A DNA stretch of 64,000 nucleotides. It comes from Hyphobacterium marinum (GTDB lineage Bacteria; Pseudomonadota; Alphaproteobacteria; Caulobacterales; Maricaulaceae). Location of the stretch: assembly GCF_036330325.1 (NCBI RefSeq), contig NZ_JAZDRO010000003.1:248001-312000 (forward strand), given 5' to 3'. Positions within the stretch are counted from its first letter, which is position 1. Each line of letters opens with the position of its first letter. The notes under the pieces are model-generated. The model worked only from the letters and a program-made list of their open reading frames with translations, did not search any database and was not told the DNA's origin. This document shows positions 52,159-61,476 of this stretch, piece by piece. The position numbers and the translations under genes were made by a program.

Positions 52159-52216
52159 ATATTCGTTCAGCCCTTTTTAACGGGCTGGCAATCCTTCGCC
52201 GCTGGAATGCCGCCCC

Positions 52217-53602
52217 ATGCGCGCCTTTGTGTTGTGGATGGTCGGGCTAAGCGCCCTCTTGTCCTTTGCGGTCACCCCCGCAGAGGCCAATAATCCGCGC
52301 TATGCGGCTTTCGTGGTTGATGAATCCACCGGCGAGGTCCTGCATGCGCGGCGCGCTGACGCCCAGCGCTATCCGGCATCCCTGACCAAGATGATGACGC
52401 TCTACCTCCTCTTCGAGGCAATTGAGGACGGCGAGGTCGCGCTGACCGACGAGATGACGGTCTCCCGCCATGCCGCCGACCAGGAACCATCGCGCCTCGG
52501 CATACCGGTCGGGGACACGATCGACGCGCGCACGGCGATTCGCGCCTTGGTCATCCGCAGCGCCAATGATGTCGCCGTGGTCGTGGCCGAGCATCTGGCG
52601 GGCACAGAGCGCGCCTTCGCCACGCGCATGACCGAGCGCGCCCGCGAACTGGGCCTGACCCATACGACCTTCCGCAACGCCTCCGGCCTTCCCGATTCCC
52701 GCCAGACCACGACCGCGCGTGACATTGCCCGGCTGGCGACCGCCCTGCGCCGCGACTTTCCGCAATACGCCTCCTATTTCAACGAGCGCAGCTTCGTCTG
52801 GGACGGGCGGACCTACCGCTCGCACAACAATCTGGTCGGCCGTGTCGACGGCGTGGACGGTTTGAAGACGGGCTATATCCGCGCCTCGGGCTTCAATATC
52901 GCCGTGACTGCAGGACGCGATGGCCGCCGCATCGTCGCTGTCGTCATGGGCGGACCGACGGCCGCCTCGCGCGACGCCCATGCCACACAATTGGTCAATG
53001 CGGCCTTCCGCTCGCTGCGCATGCGCGAGACCATGCTGGTCGCCGCCGCTGAACTGACGCCGCGCCTCAACCCGATCCGCGAACAGGACGCCATCGCCAT
53101 GGAGGTCGCCGCGCTCAATCTGCGTGGTCCGACTGAACAGGGCTCGTCAGCCGCCCTGCCCGCCCTGCGCGTGGTCATGGCCGATGATGCCGAAGCCAAT
53201 CCGGTCGATGACGGGGCCAGCCTGCCGGCCACCCCGGTAACGGGGTCCGCGCCGGACACTGACGGTGCAGAACTGGAAGCTATTCCCTTGCGCGATATCG
53301 ATCCTCCGGCCGAGCCGGTGCAGGTCCGCACGGCGGCGGTTGAGCAATCCGACGCCGGTGACTGGGCGGTCCAGGTCGGGGCCTATTCCGCGCAAGCCGC
53401 CGCACAGGCCCGGCTGGAGACCATCCGCGACCTGATGACGGACCTGACCAGCGCGCGGACGGCGACGCCGGGTGTCGACAGCGGTGGTCGTGTTGTTTAC
53501 CGGGCCCGGTTCGAAGGGGTCACGCAAGGAACCGCTCGCAGCGTCTGCCGCCTGCTCGCCGAACGCGGCGAAGCCTGCTTCGCTGTCGCTCCCGGGGCCT
53601 GA
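52217..53602 (+). CDS. D-alanyl-D-alanine carboxypeptidase with SPOR domain
   Basis: A 461-residue S11 peptidase. The signal peptide is about 1-24. The active serine motif is S55-L-T-K58, then S115-A-N117 and K217-T-G219. A variable linker (about 285-380) precedes a C-terminal SPOR domain (WAVQVGAYSAQAAAQARLE, about 375-459) that binds denuded glycan strands at the septum. It trims stem-peptide D-Ala in the periplasm, and the SPOR domain suggests division-site recruitment. This S11-SPOR fusion is common in alphaproteobacteria. Confidence 0.93.
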   Translation: MRAFVLWMVGLSALLSFAVTPAEANNPRYAAFVVDESTGEVLHARRADAQRYPASLTKMMTLYLLFEAIEDGEVALTDEMTVSRHAADQEPSRLGIPVGDTIDARTAIRALVIRSANDVAVVVAEHLAGTERAFATRMTERARELGLTHTTFRNASGLPDSRQTTTARDIARLATALRRDFPQYASYFNERSFVWDGRTYRSHNNLVGRVDGVDGLKTGYIRASGFNIAVTAGRDGRRIVAVVMGGPTAASRDAHATQLVNAAFRSLRMRETMLVAAAELTPRLNPIREQDAIAMEVAALNLRGPTEQGSSAALPALRVVMADDAEANPVDDGASLPATPVTGSAPDTDGAELEAIPLRDIDPPAEPVQVRTAAVEQSDAGDWAVQVGAYSAQAAAQARLETIRDLMTDLTSARTATPGVDSGGRVVYRARFEGVTQGTARSVCRLLAERGEACFAVAPGA

Positions 53603-53605
53603 CCC

Positions 53606-54061
53606 CTAGCGTTTCGGCAACAGCGTGTCGCGCGCTTCCTGGATCTGCCGGGCCAGTGCATCCGAGCCACCCGCATCCGGGTGCATCTTCTTCATCAGCG
53701 ACTTGTAGGCCTCGCGGATATCCGCCTCGCCGGCCCCGTCTTCCAACCCCAGGATTTCCAGCGCCTCGCGCCGTGTCATCGTTCCGCTGCGGCGCGGCGG
53801 CGTTTGCGGACCACCCGCCCCGGCTTGCGCCCGCGGCGACCGTGCTGAAAGACCAAGCAGGACCAGCCCCACGCCGATGATCGGTGTGCCCAGCACGGCC
53901 AGGCCGCGCAATGTCATGACTGCGCCGACAAAGCAGGCCCCGACGCCCAGCAGCATGCGCGACAAGCGCTGCGCCCGTTTCGGGTTGGTCCGCGACATCG
54001 CGCCAACCACGGCCATCGCCACGACGAGGCCCGCCAGGCCAAGCAGCACCAGCGGCAACAT
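53606..54061 (-). CDS. Membrane-anchored J-domain protein
   Basis: A 151-residue protein. It has an N-terminal TM helix (about 1-20), a second hydrophobic pair (about 38-70), a proline-rich linker, and a short C-terminal J domain (about 95-150). The J domain has EALEILGLEDGAGEADIREAY and the essential HPD in KKMHPDAGG. The J domain is at the C-terminus, as in DjlC/TIM14-like proteins. It would stimulate DnaK at the membrane. Its start overlaps the mipZ stop by one base (TGATG), so the pair is translationally coupled. Confidence 0.85.
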   Translation of the reverse strand: MLPLVLLGLAGLVVAMAVVGAMSRTNPKRAQRLSRMLLGVGACFVGAVMTLRGLAVLGTPIIGVGLVLLGLSARSPRAQAGAGGPQTPPRRSGTMTRREALEILGLEDGAGEADIREAYKSLMKKMHPDAGGSDALARQIQEARDTLLPKR

Positions 54062-54951
54062 CAGAACGGTATCCGCTCACCGGCGAGGCCGGGGAGTTTC
54101 AGAACGATCAGCAGATCGCGCAGCTCCTGCCGCGCGGCGACATGGCTCATGGTGAACGCGACCGCCGACCCGTCTTCGGTGAGATCGAGCAGCGTGATGC
54201 CGAGCGGGAACAGCTCACGATAGATGACGCGCTCGCCGAAGCCTGGGGCGAGGCGGAAGCCGATCCGCGCCGACAGCGCCTTCAGCCCCTCACCCACCCG
54301 GCGCTTGTTGCGCGCGTCGAGCATGGACATCCGGTTGCGCATGACGATCCAGTCGATCGACTTCTTTTCCTTGACCGCCTTGCGCTTGCGGCAATCCCAG
54401 ACAAGTTCGGAATAAAGGCTGGGCCGGCCGACCTGGAAGGTGTCCGGATCAATCTCGGCCAAAAGGTCGAAATCGACGAAGCTGTCATTGACCGGCGTGA
54501 TGATCGTGTCCGCCGCGCCGTGGGCGAGCCGCGAATAAAAGGTATCGCTGCCCGGCGCATCGATCAGGATGAAATCGCATTGGGCCTTCAGCCGGGCCAT
54601 GGCGGCCTTGAACCGCTCAGCCTCCTGCGCCTCGATGGCGTCGAGGTGGCGTTCCGCACTCGGCTCCAGCGACTCCTCGATCGGCATGGGCAGGTCGACG
54701 CCGCGTGTCTCGCACCAACGCCGCCGGTTGGCGAGATAGCGCGCGAAAGTCTGCTGGCGGATATCCAGGTCCATGACGCCGATGGACCGGCCCATGCGCA
54801 TCAGGGCGACAGCGAGATGCATGGCGACGGTCGACTTGCCCGCCCCGCCCTTCTCATTGCCGATGACGATGACATGGCAGGTGCGCGCACCGCCGCCCCC
54901 GGAGGGAAAACGGATCTTGGAGGTCGCCTGCGTGGTCGCGGTTTCGGACAT
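54061..54951 (-). CDS. mipZ: Division-plane positioning ATPase MipZ
   Basis: A 296-residue ParA/MinD-type ATPase. The deviant Walker A is KGGAGKS at 34-40, and VMDLDIRQQTFARYL and FILIDAPGSDT follow. The mid-region RSPSLYSELVWDCRKRKA-like block (GRPSLYSELVW) and RRVGEGL are MipZ features. It forms a gradient from ParB at the poles and inhibits FtsZ there, placing division at mid-cell. The N-terminus is about 20 residues longer than Caulobacter MipZ, with a glycine run (SGGGGAR). Next to panC and a J-domain gene, as expected. Confidence 0.93.
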   Translation of the reverse strand: MSETATTQATSKIRFPSGGGGARTCHVIVIGNEKGGAGKSTVAMHLAVALMRMGRSIGVMDLDIRQQTFARYLANRRRWCETRGVDLPMPIEESLEPSAERHLDAIEAQEAERFKAAMARLKAQCDFILIDAPGSDTFYSRLAHGAADTIITPVNDSFVDFDLLAEIDPDTFQVGRPSLYSELVWDCRKRKAVKEKKSIDWIVMRNRMSMLDARNKRRVGEGLKALSARIGFRLAPGFGERVIYRELFPLGITLLDLTEDGSAVAFTMSHVAARQELRDLLIVLKLPGLAGERIPF

Positions 54952-55039
54952 TACCCTGCTGGCTCTACCGGGCTGACATGACCGGAAGCAAGATTAAGTG
55001 TTTCGCGGCCCTTAGAAAGCGCGGGCCGCATACGCGGTA

Positions 55040-55513
55040 TCATTCCCCAGTCATGGCCAGCGTTTCGCCGGTAAAATCGACCGGCACACACCACACGCCT
55101 GCCGCCCGGAAGGGGGCGCAGGCCGCGTCTGCTTCGCTCGCCGAATAGAACGGGCCGGCCTTCAGCCGCAGGAAAAATCCCTGGCCCGGAATGTCGACGC
55201 CCTCGACACGCGGCGCCAGCCCGTTCAGCGCCTCGGGGAACATGGCCGAGAGTGTCTGCCAGCCCGACCGCGCCGTGTCCTCACCCCGGTAGGAGGCAAT
55301 GTGGATGGCATGAAACAGGCTGCGCGCGCCGGTCATGTCCGGCAGTGGCTCGGGGTCGATGACCACCGCGGCGTCCTGGACGACCGGTTCAACCGCTTCG
55401 GCAACGGGCTCGGTCGCAGATTCCGGCATGGCCGATGATCCACCAAAGGGTGACGTCGTCGCGCAGGCGGCGAGCGGCAGGATCAGCAAAGCAAAAGCGA
55501 ATCGCCAGTTCAT
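55040..55513 (-). CDS. SPOR-domain lipoprotein
   Basis: A 157-residue lipoprotein with signal ending LPLAAC (Cys about 17). A Glu/Ala/Val/Pro-rich spacer follows, with a SPOR-like fold from about residue 65 (FHAIHIASYRGEDTARSGW; FFLRLKAGPFYSASEADAAC; GVWCVPVDF). Two cysteines in the domain may form a disulfide. ATG at 55513 gives the clear signal peptide. It is divergent from panC across 69 bp. It may act at septal peptidoglycan like other SPOR proteins. Confidence 0.75.
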   Translation of the reverse strand: MNWRFAFALLILPLAACATTSPFGGSSAMPESATEPVAEAVEPVVQDAAVVIDPEPLPDMTGARSLFHAIHIASYRGEDTARSGWQTLSAMFPEALNGLAPRVEGVDIPGQGFFLRLKAGPFYSASEADAACAPFRAAGVWCVPVDFTGETLAMTGE

Positions 55514-55582
55514 GCCGGATCTCCTAGCGCGAGTCGGCGGCGCTTGCCTCCCTTGAGACGTGGCGCTAGACGCGGAGGCAGG

Positions 55583-56455
55583 ATGAGCGATCTGCCCCAC
55601 TTGCCCCTTACCGCCGTCGACACTCCGGCGGACTTGCGCAAGGCCGTCATGGCCTGGCGGCGCGCCGGGCTGAAGGTCGGTTTCGTGCCGACCATGGGCG
55701 CGCTCCATGACGGGCATATCTCCCTTGTCGAGCTTGCGCTTCGCCACTGTGACCGCGTCGTCGCCAGCGTCTTCGTCAATCCGGCACAATTCGCACCGGG
55801 CGAGGATTTCGACGCCTATCCCCGCACGCTCGAAACCGATGCGGCGAAGCTCGCCGAAGCCCACTGCCACCTGCTCTACGCACCGACTGCGCGGGCGATG
55901 TATCCGGAGGGCTTTGCCCTAAAGGTCCAGGTCGGCGGCCCGTCCGAAGGCCTGGAGACCGACTTTCGGCCACATTTTTTTGACGGTGTCGCGACCGTCG
56001 TTGCCAAGCTGTTCAACCAGGTCCGGCCTGACATCGCCGTCTTCGGCGAAAAGGACTACCAGCAGCTTCTCGTCATCCGGCGGCTGGCCGCCGATCTCGA
56101 CCATGGCGTCGCGATCATTCCCGGACCTGTCGTGCGTGAAGACGACGGCCTCGCCCTGTCTTCGCGCAACGTCTACCTCTCGCAGGACGAGCGCGCCCGG
56201 GCGGTCCGCCTCAATGAAATCCTGAAGGACTTCGCCCAGGCACTCGAACGCGGCGATGATGTCGCCACCGCGCAGGCCCGTGCCCTCGCCAAAGCCGCCA
56301 ACGGGTTTGACGGTGTCGATTATGTCGAGGCGCGGTGCGCGGAAACGCTGGCCGAACTGCCCGCCGGGCCCATCGACCGGCCGGCCCGCGTGCTCGGAGC
56401 GGTCTGGCTGGGGAAAACCCGCCTCATCGACAATTTCGCGGCCGATCCCGCCTGA
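55583..56455 (+). CDS. panC: Pantothenate synthetase
   Basis: A 290-residue enzyme. It has VGFVPTMGALHDGHISLVE (ATP-binding HxGH-like motif), VVASVFVNPAQFAPGEDFDAYPR in segments, VFGEKDYQQLLVI and LALSSRNVYLS (the KMSKS-like loop). It joins pantoate to beta-alanine with ATP. ATG at 55583 follows GGAGGCAGG. Convergent with DUF1489, with stops 4 bp apart. Confidence 0.96.
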   Translation: MSDLPHLPLTAVDTPADLRKAVMAWRRAGLKVGFVPTMGALHDGHISLVELALRHCDRVVASVFVNPAQFAPGEDFDAYPRTLETDAAKLAEAHCHLLYAPTARAMYPEGFALKVQVGGPSEGLETDFRPHFFDGVATVVAKLFNQVRPDIAVFGEKDYQQLLVIRRLAADLDHGVAIIPGPVVREDDGLALSSRNVYLSQDERARAVRLNEILKDFAQALERGDDVATAQARALAKAANGFDGVDYVEARCAETLAELPAGPIDRPARVLGAVWLGKTRLIDNFAADPA

Positions 56456-56459
56456 CGGC

Positions 56460-56894
56460 CTACCAGGCCCCGATCTCGATCAGCTTGCGGCGCAATTCGT
56501 CGGGCAGTTCCAGCCCGCCGGTTGCCTCGGTCAGGTCGGCCGGCGCGTCTTCGGGCTTGAGATACCGCCAGCCCTGAAACGGTCGCCGCGGTGCCGGTGC
56601 GGTCCGCACGATTTCCGGGTCCATGACGATGGCGCAGCGCTTGATGCCGTCTCGTCCCGTCACCTCGTCGAGTGACAGGATACGCTGGCGGCACTGGATG
56701 ACCCGCTTGATCACCCAGTAGAGGCTGCCGCCATCCAGCACGTCCTCGGCCTGTTTTGGTGTCATACGCGTTACGTGCCGTGACACGGGCGCTTCGCCAG
56801 CAGCCTTTGCACGCGCAAGGTCGGCCGCCCGGTAGGATTCAAGATCCTCCACCGAGTCCACACCCACGCACAGCTTGATGAGATGCAGCGTCAT
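56460..56894 (-). CDS. DUF1489 family protein
   Basis: A 144-residue soluble protein almost diagnostic for DUF1489. It has LIKLCVGVDSVEDL, VTRMTPKQAEDVLDGGSLYWVIK, VIQCRQRIL and PRRPFQGWRYL. The family is conserved across alphaproteobacteria with no assigned role. It stands alone. Confidence 0.9.
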   Translation of the reverse strand: MTLHLIKLCVGVDSVEDLESYRAADLARAKAAGEAPVSRHVTRMTPKQAEDVLDGGSLYWVIKRVIQCRQRILSLDEVTGRDGIKRCAIVMDPEIVRTAPAPRRPFQGWRYLKPEDAPADLTEATGGLELPDELRRKLIEIGAW

Positions 56895-56948
56895 GACAGG
56901 GCTGAGCTAGGACGACTCCTCCCCGGCGTCAAAGCGGGCGGCCAAAAT

Positions 56949-57731
56949 TCACGGCGCGGTATAGACGATGTCCGAGAAGCGGAACTCGACGAATTGATTG
57001 ACCCTTTGCATCATTGCGCTGGCCTCGACCCGGGTCAGGAAGCGGGTCATGACCGGAGCCGGCAGACCGTCCCGCCGCTCGAAATCCAGCTCCATCTCGA
57101 AGGCGTGAATCCGCACCATGAAGTTCGGCTTGAACGAGGCCGGGGCATGGATGCGCAAGCGTTCAACGAACGGATCGCGCCGCGCGACTGTCAGCTCGCC
57201 GCGCAGATTCTCACCCAACGTGCGGGCCATGGCATCGTCCTCGTCGTCATCGGCCAGGTCAGGATCAAATGCGTAGATGATCTGGTTGGGCGTGTTACGG
57301 ATTTCCCGGACACCGCCGGCAATGAAATCCGTACTGCCGGCCCCGAAGAACAGGCCGGACCCGCCACCGCCAACACTGAAAGAGCGGCTGTTTCCGTCGT
57401 CGGAGTCGGCTTCGTCTTCTGCCGCGTCATCATCATCGGGCTCACGGGTGTTTTCCCAGGTCTGCCGCAAATCATCGCTCATCTGGTCGGGTGACGCCGG
57501 TTCGATCAGTGTCCAGCGCTCGGCCTCGGGACGGGTGCTGTCGAACCGCGCGGTAAACTGCCCGTGCTCGCCCATGTCGGCGACCATGGTGAATTGCCAG
57601 TGCGCCTCGTCCGGCGCTTCGGTCCCGGCGGCAAAGGCCCGTTCGACCAGCGGCGGCAGGGCGCGGTCATCTTGTGCAGACGCGCCAGCACAGCTCGCAG
57701 CCAGCAGGGCCGCGGCAATCATCCATTTCAT
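56949..57731 (-). CDS. Secreted protein of unknown function
   Basis: A 260-residue exported protein with a signal peptide of about 1-19 (cleavage after ASA). A beta-rich N-terminal region (HWQFTMVADMGEHGQFTARFD) is interrupted by a very acidic loop (DDDDAAEDEADSDD, about 98-112) and a glycine loop (GGGGSG). A second beta-rich half contains MVRIHAFEMELDFE. It resembles periplasmic beta-sheet proteins that bind lipids or polymers, but no family is recognised. Not obviously in an operon. Confidence 0.65.
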   Translation of the reverse strand: MKWMIAAALLAASCAGASAQDDRALPPLVERAFAAGTEAPDEAHWQFTMVADMGEHGQFTARFDSTRPEAERWTLIEPASPDQMSDDLRQTWENTREPDDDDAAEDEADSDDGNSRSFSVGGGGSGLFFGAGSTDFIAGGVREIRNTPNQIIYAFDPDLADDDEDDAMARTLGENLRGELTVARRDPFVERLRIHAPASFKPNFMVRIHAFEMELDFERRDGLPAPVMTRFLTRVEASAMMQRVNQFVEFRFSDIVYTAP

Positions 57732-57811
57732 GAAACGAGAACTCCCGAGCGTGATCTGCCCCGCCAGAGCGATTTAGATCACGCGGATCGCAGTGCGTCC
57801 AGAAGCAGCTG

Positions 57812-58771
57812 TCAGGCCGCACCCCGGTCGCGGAAGCCCGTGGGGGCATCGGGATCGATATCAAAGGTGCGCTCGCTCTTGGGCATCGGCTTGTTCTCGC
57901 GGAACAGCTTCTTCGAAGCTTTGGAGAGGACGAGTTTCAGATATGCTCCCGGCCCGTCCGTATCCGCCGATTTCGGATTGATCCCGAATTTGCGGCGCAG
58001 AACGCCATTGGCGTGCAGCACACCGTTTTTGAGCATCGATTCCGGTGTCACGATCTCCATCGTCACCGAGACATTCAACCCTTCCAGGTTCTGCACCCGA
58101 TGCGGCCCATGCAACGGCCACGCGGTGAACATGCCGGGCTCCAGGTCGACTGCCTCGCAGGCATCATCCCAGGACGGATCGAAGGGTAGGTCCTCTGTCT
58201 GTTCGAGATGGAGGATCGCCTCCATACGCTCGTCGGTCACGTAAGGGGCTTCGGCCGGATAGACGCGAATGCGCTTCTTGCCGCGCACATGCCAGAGAAT
58301 GGTCTCCGACACATCGGAATGGATGAAGACCTGCGCCGTCGGCGATGAAATCAGGATGCCGCTCTCGTGATTGAGTGCCCGGTAGCCGGGATTAAGCCGC
58401 TTCATGTCTGCGACCATCGCCTCGAAGAGCGGGCGATAGACCGCGTCATCGGTCATCGCGCGGCGCAGATTGATCCACAGCTTGCCCTTGCGGACGCTGT
58501 CCATCAGCTCGGCTCCCGAGCGGTCGCCCGGATCGCCGGCGCGCCAGCTGTCAGCCCCCTCGTCCAGGTCGCCCATCGTGCAGAAATCGGTCATGTCGCG
58601 CGGATGCCGCTCGATCAGGGCCGCCAGCGCAGCGTCGGAGAATTCCGGGCGTTCGTGCAGATTGTGGCGGGCGACGACGACCTTCTGGCGGAAGTTCGCG
58701 CGCGTACCTGCGTCCCAACCGGAGACGACTTCGCCCGCAGTGACCGTTTCGCCTGTCCCGTTCATGGCCAT
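57812..58771 (-). CDS. Cupin/JmjC-like protein
   Basis: A 319-residue protein with a cupin-type core. FIHSDVSETILWHVRGKKRIRVYP supplies H and D (HSD) in the metal-ligand position, and PLHGPHRVQNLEG supplies the later histidine. This HxD...H order with lysine or arginine nearby is that of 2-oxoglutarate-dependent JmjC/cupin_8 oxygenases. No signal peptide or membrane segment is present. A specific substrate cannot be named. On the same strand as alkA, 54 bp downstream of it. Confidence 0.7.
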   Translation of the reverse strand: MAMNGTGETVTAGEVVSGWDAGTRANFRQKVVVARHNLHERPEFSDAALAALIERHPRDMTDFCTMGDLDEGADSWRAGDPGDRSGAELMDSVRKGKLWINLRRAMTDDAVYRPLFEAMVADMKRLNPGYRALNHESGILISSPTAQVFIHSDVSETILWHVRGKKRIRVYPAEAPYVTDERMEAILHLEQTEDLPFDPSWDDACEAVDLEPGMFTAWPLHGPHRVQNLEGLNVSVTMEIVTPESMLKNGVLHANGVLRRKFGINPKSADTDGPGAYLKLVLSKASKKLFRENKPMPKSERTFDIDPDAPTGFRDRGAA

Positions 58772-58825
58772 TCCTCCTGTTCGCGTGTCAGGCGAGCAGG
58801 ATTCAGGCCAATTGGCCGCTAGCGC

Positions 58826-59437
58826 CTATTCCACAGGCGGGGCATCGACATGGTTCCACATGTAAAGCGCCAGGTACGAGCGATGCGGCGCAAAGAACGA
58901 AGCGGTCCGGACGGTCTTGCGGCGCGGGCTGGTCAGGCGTTCCAGCGTCTTGCGCGCAGCGACATCACCATCGGGCCAGACATCCGGGTCACCGAAATAG
59001 AACATGCTCATCATGTCCGCCGTCCACTGCCCGACACCCCAGATCGCGGTCAGGCGCGCGGCACGATCCGGTGTGGAAAGGGCGCGAAGTTCTTCCGCAT
59101 CCAGCCCGCCCTCCCGTGCCGTGCGCGCGATGGCGCAGATCGCCCTGGTCTTGGCCCCGGACAGGCCGCAACTCCGCAATAGATCAGTATTGTCCTCGCA
59201 GAAATGGGACAACAGATCACCGCCCCCGGCACTGGACTCGACCCGCCCCCAGATTGTGCTGGCCGCCTTGGTGGACAGCTGCTGGCCTGTGATCGCCCGG
59301 CACAGATACTCGCCAAAAGGTAGATCGGCGCGGCTGCGCATCTCCAACGGCCCGGCCATCTCGATCGCGCGGGCCAGCGCCGGGCTGATCGGGGCAGCGG
59401 TCTCGACAAAGCGGGCGTGAATGGCGCGATGGGGCAT
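58826..59437 (-). CDS. alkA: DNA-3-methyladenine glycosylase II (AlkA-type, HhH-GPD)
   Basis: A 203-residue HhH-GPD glycosylase. It has ITGQQLSTKAAS, the hairpin LSTPDRAARLTAIWGVGQWTADM in pieces, and the catalytic aspartate in VWPDGDVAARK. It is shorter than E. coli AlkA because the N-terminal TBP-like domain is missing, as in many bacterial forms. It removes alkylated purines. ATG at 59437 fits; it is 29 bp after the ABC permease on the same strand and may be the last gene of that transcript. Confidence 0.9.
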   Translation of the reverse strand: MPHRAIHARFVETAAPISPALARAIEMAGPLEMRSRADLPFGEYLCRAITGQQLSTKAASTIWGRVESSAGGGDLLSHFCEDNTDLLRSCGLSGAKTRAICAIARTAREGGLDAEELRALSTPDRAARLTAIWGVGQWTADMMSMFYFGDPDVWPDGDVAARKTLERLTSPRRKTVRTASFFAPHRSYLALYMWNHVDAPPVE

Positions 59438-59466
59438 TGGTTTTCTCGGCGTCGCTGGCGCGACTA

Positions 59467-60678
59467 TCAGTTCCGGACAACGATGCTGGGGTCCAGCATC
59501 GCGGCACGGTAGGCCGGAATCACGCCCGATACGAAGCCCGCTGCGGCACCGACCGCCGAGGCCAGCACAAAGGCGTCGAGATCCAGGATCACCGTCCACC
59601 CCCAGATCGACTCCATGACGGCACCGCCGGCCACTGCCATCGCCATGCCCGCAAGCCCTCCGGCCAGTCCGAGAAGCAGGTTCTCGACGGAAAACTGGAG
59701 GAAGATATCCCCCGGATAGGCACCGTGGGCCATCACCAGGCCGATATCGCGCCGCCGCATGGTAACGGCAGACCAGGTGTTCGCCCCATAGCCGATCACC
59801 GCTGCGGCCAGCGAAATCGCCGCGATCGCGAACAATAGCCGCGCGATCAGCGTGCGTTGCTGCTCCAGGCTCGCAACCGGTGCCCCCGGATCGGCATAGA
59901 GGAAGGGTGAGGCTTGCGAGAGCGGAGCCCCGTATTGCCGCCGCAACAGGCGGTCTGCGGAAATCGTCGCCGAATGGAGGTCATCCCGGTTTCGCAACAC
60001 GACGGTCAGCCGGTCTGCCTCTCCCGGCGCGAGGCTGGTATTCGCCGTGAAATAGCGTGCCGTGACATGGAAGGGCGCGATCACGGCATCGGCAAACCGT
60101 GCCGCCAGCCGGGTATCACCCGGCGCGAACACCCCGACGACATCACAGGAAATGCCATTGACCCGGATACGGCGGAGCGGGCCGGCGTCGCGTGGCAGGA
60201 GATCGCCAGCTGCCTGGTGCCCCAGAAGGCAAACGCGCCGGGACCCCTGCAAGTCCTCACGGCTGAGTAGGCGTCCGCTCGCCAGTGGCATGTCGGCCTC
60301 GAACCGGTAATCACCCATGACACCGTAAACGTCGATATCCCGCCGCCCGTGGAGCGATTGCGCCGGAATGCGCCGCGCAATCCGCCACGCAGCGGCTCCG
60401 TCGATGGGCTGGGGCAGGCCGTCACGCAGCCGGTCGAGATCGGTCAGTTGCGGCGAGACGGCGCGTTCGGGCGCATAGAAATTCGGCGAGATCACAACGG
60501 ACCGCGCATACGCCCCATAGGACAGTCGCTCGATCTCGACAGAAAAGCCCTGCAGGATACCGATGGACAGGACGACCGCCGCCACGCCGGTCCCGAGAAT
60601 CAGAACCATCAGGGCTGATCTCAGCGGCCGGCTGGTCACAGACCAGATCGCCAGGGCCGCATCGTGCAGCGGCCGCAT
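59467..60678 (-). CDS. MacB/FtsX-type ABC permease
   Basis: A 403-residue permease with the MacB-PCD/FtsX layout. It has TM1 near the N-terminus (about 22-46), a periplasmic domain (about 50-275) and three C-terminal helices (about 278-300, 325-347 and 375-393). There is no fused ATPase. Such permeases work mechanically, driving periplasmic partners rather than moving a substrate through themselves. Its ATG abuts the stop of the ATPase gene (TGA then ATG), and the MacA-like gene is next, so the three form one transporter. Confidence 0.87.
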   Translation of the reverse strand: MRPLHDAALAIWSVTSRPLRSALMVLILGTGVAAVVLSIGILQGFSVEIERLSYGAYARSVVISPNFYAPERAVSPQLTDLDRLRDGLPQPIDGAAAWRIARRIPAQSLHGRRDIDVYGVMGDYRFEADMPLASGRLLSREDLQGSRRVCLLGHQAAGDLLPRDAGPLRRIRVNGISCDVVGVFAPGDTRLAARFADAVIAPFHVTARYFTANTSLAPGEADRLTVVLRNRDDLHSATISADRLLRRQYGAPLSQASPFLYADPGAPVASLEQQRTLIARLLFAIAAISLAAAVIGYGANTWSAVTMRRRDIGLVMAHGAYPGDIFLQFSVENLLLGLAGGLAGMAMAVAGGAVMESIWGWTVILDLDAFVLASAVGAAAGFVSGVIPAYRAAMLDPSIVVRN

Positions 60679-61476
60679 TCAACCGCCTTCGATCGACTGG
60701 ACCCGCCCGCCCTCGAACGTGATCGTGCGGGTCGCGAAATGCGAGGCTTTGAGAAGAATCGGATCGTGCGACGCCACGATCACGCACGCCCCCCGCTCCG
60801 CTTCCTTCCGCAACAGGCGCAGCACAAGTTCACTGGTCGTGGCATCGAGCGCGGCCGTCGGCTCGTCGCAGATCAGCAGGCGCGCTTCACGGGCCAGGGC
60901 GCGGGCCAGTCCGACCCGGTGGCGCTCACCCCCAGACAGGCAATGGACGAGCCGGTTGGCCTTGCCGCCAAGCTCGACTGCCTCGATGGCGGCCCGTGCC
61001 CGCTCCACGGCATTGGCATGGCGGTCCGAGCAAAAGCGAAGCGGCAGCAGGACATTGTCCAGCACGCTCATCCGTTCGATCAGGCCGCCATCCTGAAACA
61101 GAAAGGCGATATTGTTGCGGCGGACCTGCGCCTTCCCCCACGAGGAAAGACTGAGGCAACATCCGCCGTCGATCTGGAATTCACCACCGCTGGGACTGTC
61201 GAGTGCCCCGAGAATGTTCAGGAGCGTGGATTTCCCCGAACCGGACCGTCCCGCGATCACCGTGACTTCGCCGCTGCGGAAACTCATCGTCCCGGCCAGG
61301 GTCAGCGCCGTCACCCTGTCGCGGCCGGATCGGTAGTGACGCGACAACTGGTCGATCCGGATATGCAGCGCTTCGGAGCAAGCTGGTCTGGCGGGCTCTG
61401 CGGCCGGCCGCAGCCAGCCGAAGAGGCGGTGCAGGGTGGCCCGGATGTCGGGACGCTGGGCCACCCGGGACGTCAT
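60679..61476 (-). CDS. LolD/MacB-type ABC ATPase
   Basis: A 265-residue ATPase. It has a 35-residue N-terminal extension, then Walker A AGRSGSGKSTLLNIL, the Q-loop in FLFQDGGLIE, signature LSGGERHRVGLARAL, Walker B LLICDEPTAALD and H-loop VASHDP. The signature and Q-loop context match the LolD/MacB/FtsE group that partners FtsX-like permeases. It overlaps the MacA-like stop by ATGA and abuts the permease start. Confidence 0.93.
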   Translation of the reverse strand: MTSRVAQRPDIRATLHRLFGWLRPAAEPARPACSEALHIRIDQLSRHYRSGRDRVTALTLAGTMSFRSGEVTVIAGRSGSGKSTLLNILGALDSPSGGEFQIDGGCCLSLSSWGKAQVRRNNIAFLFQDGGLIERMSVLDNVLLPLRFCSDRHANAVERARAAIEAVELGGKANRLVHCLSGGERHRVGLARALAREARLLICDEPTAALDATTSELVLRLLRKEAERGACVIVASHDPILLKASHFATRTITFEGGRVQSIEGG

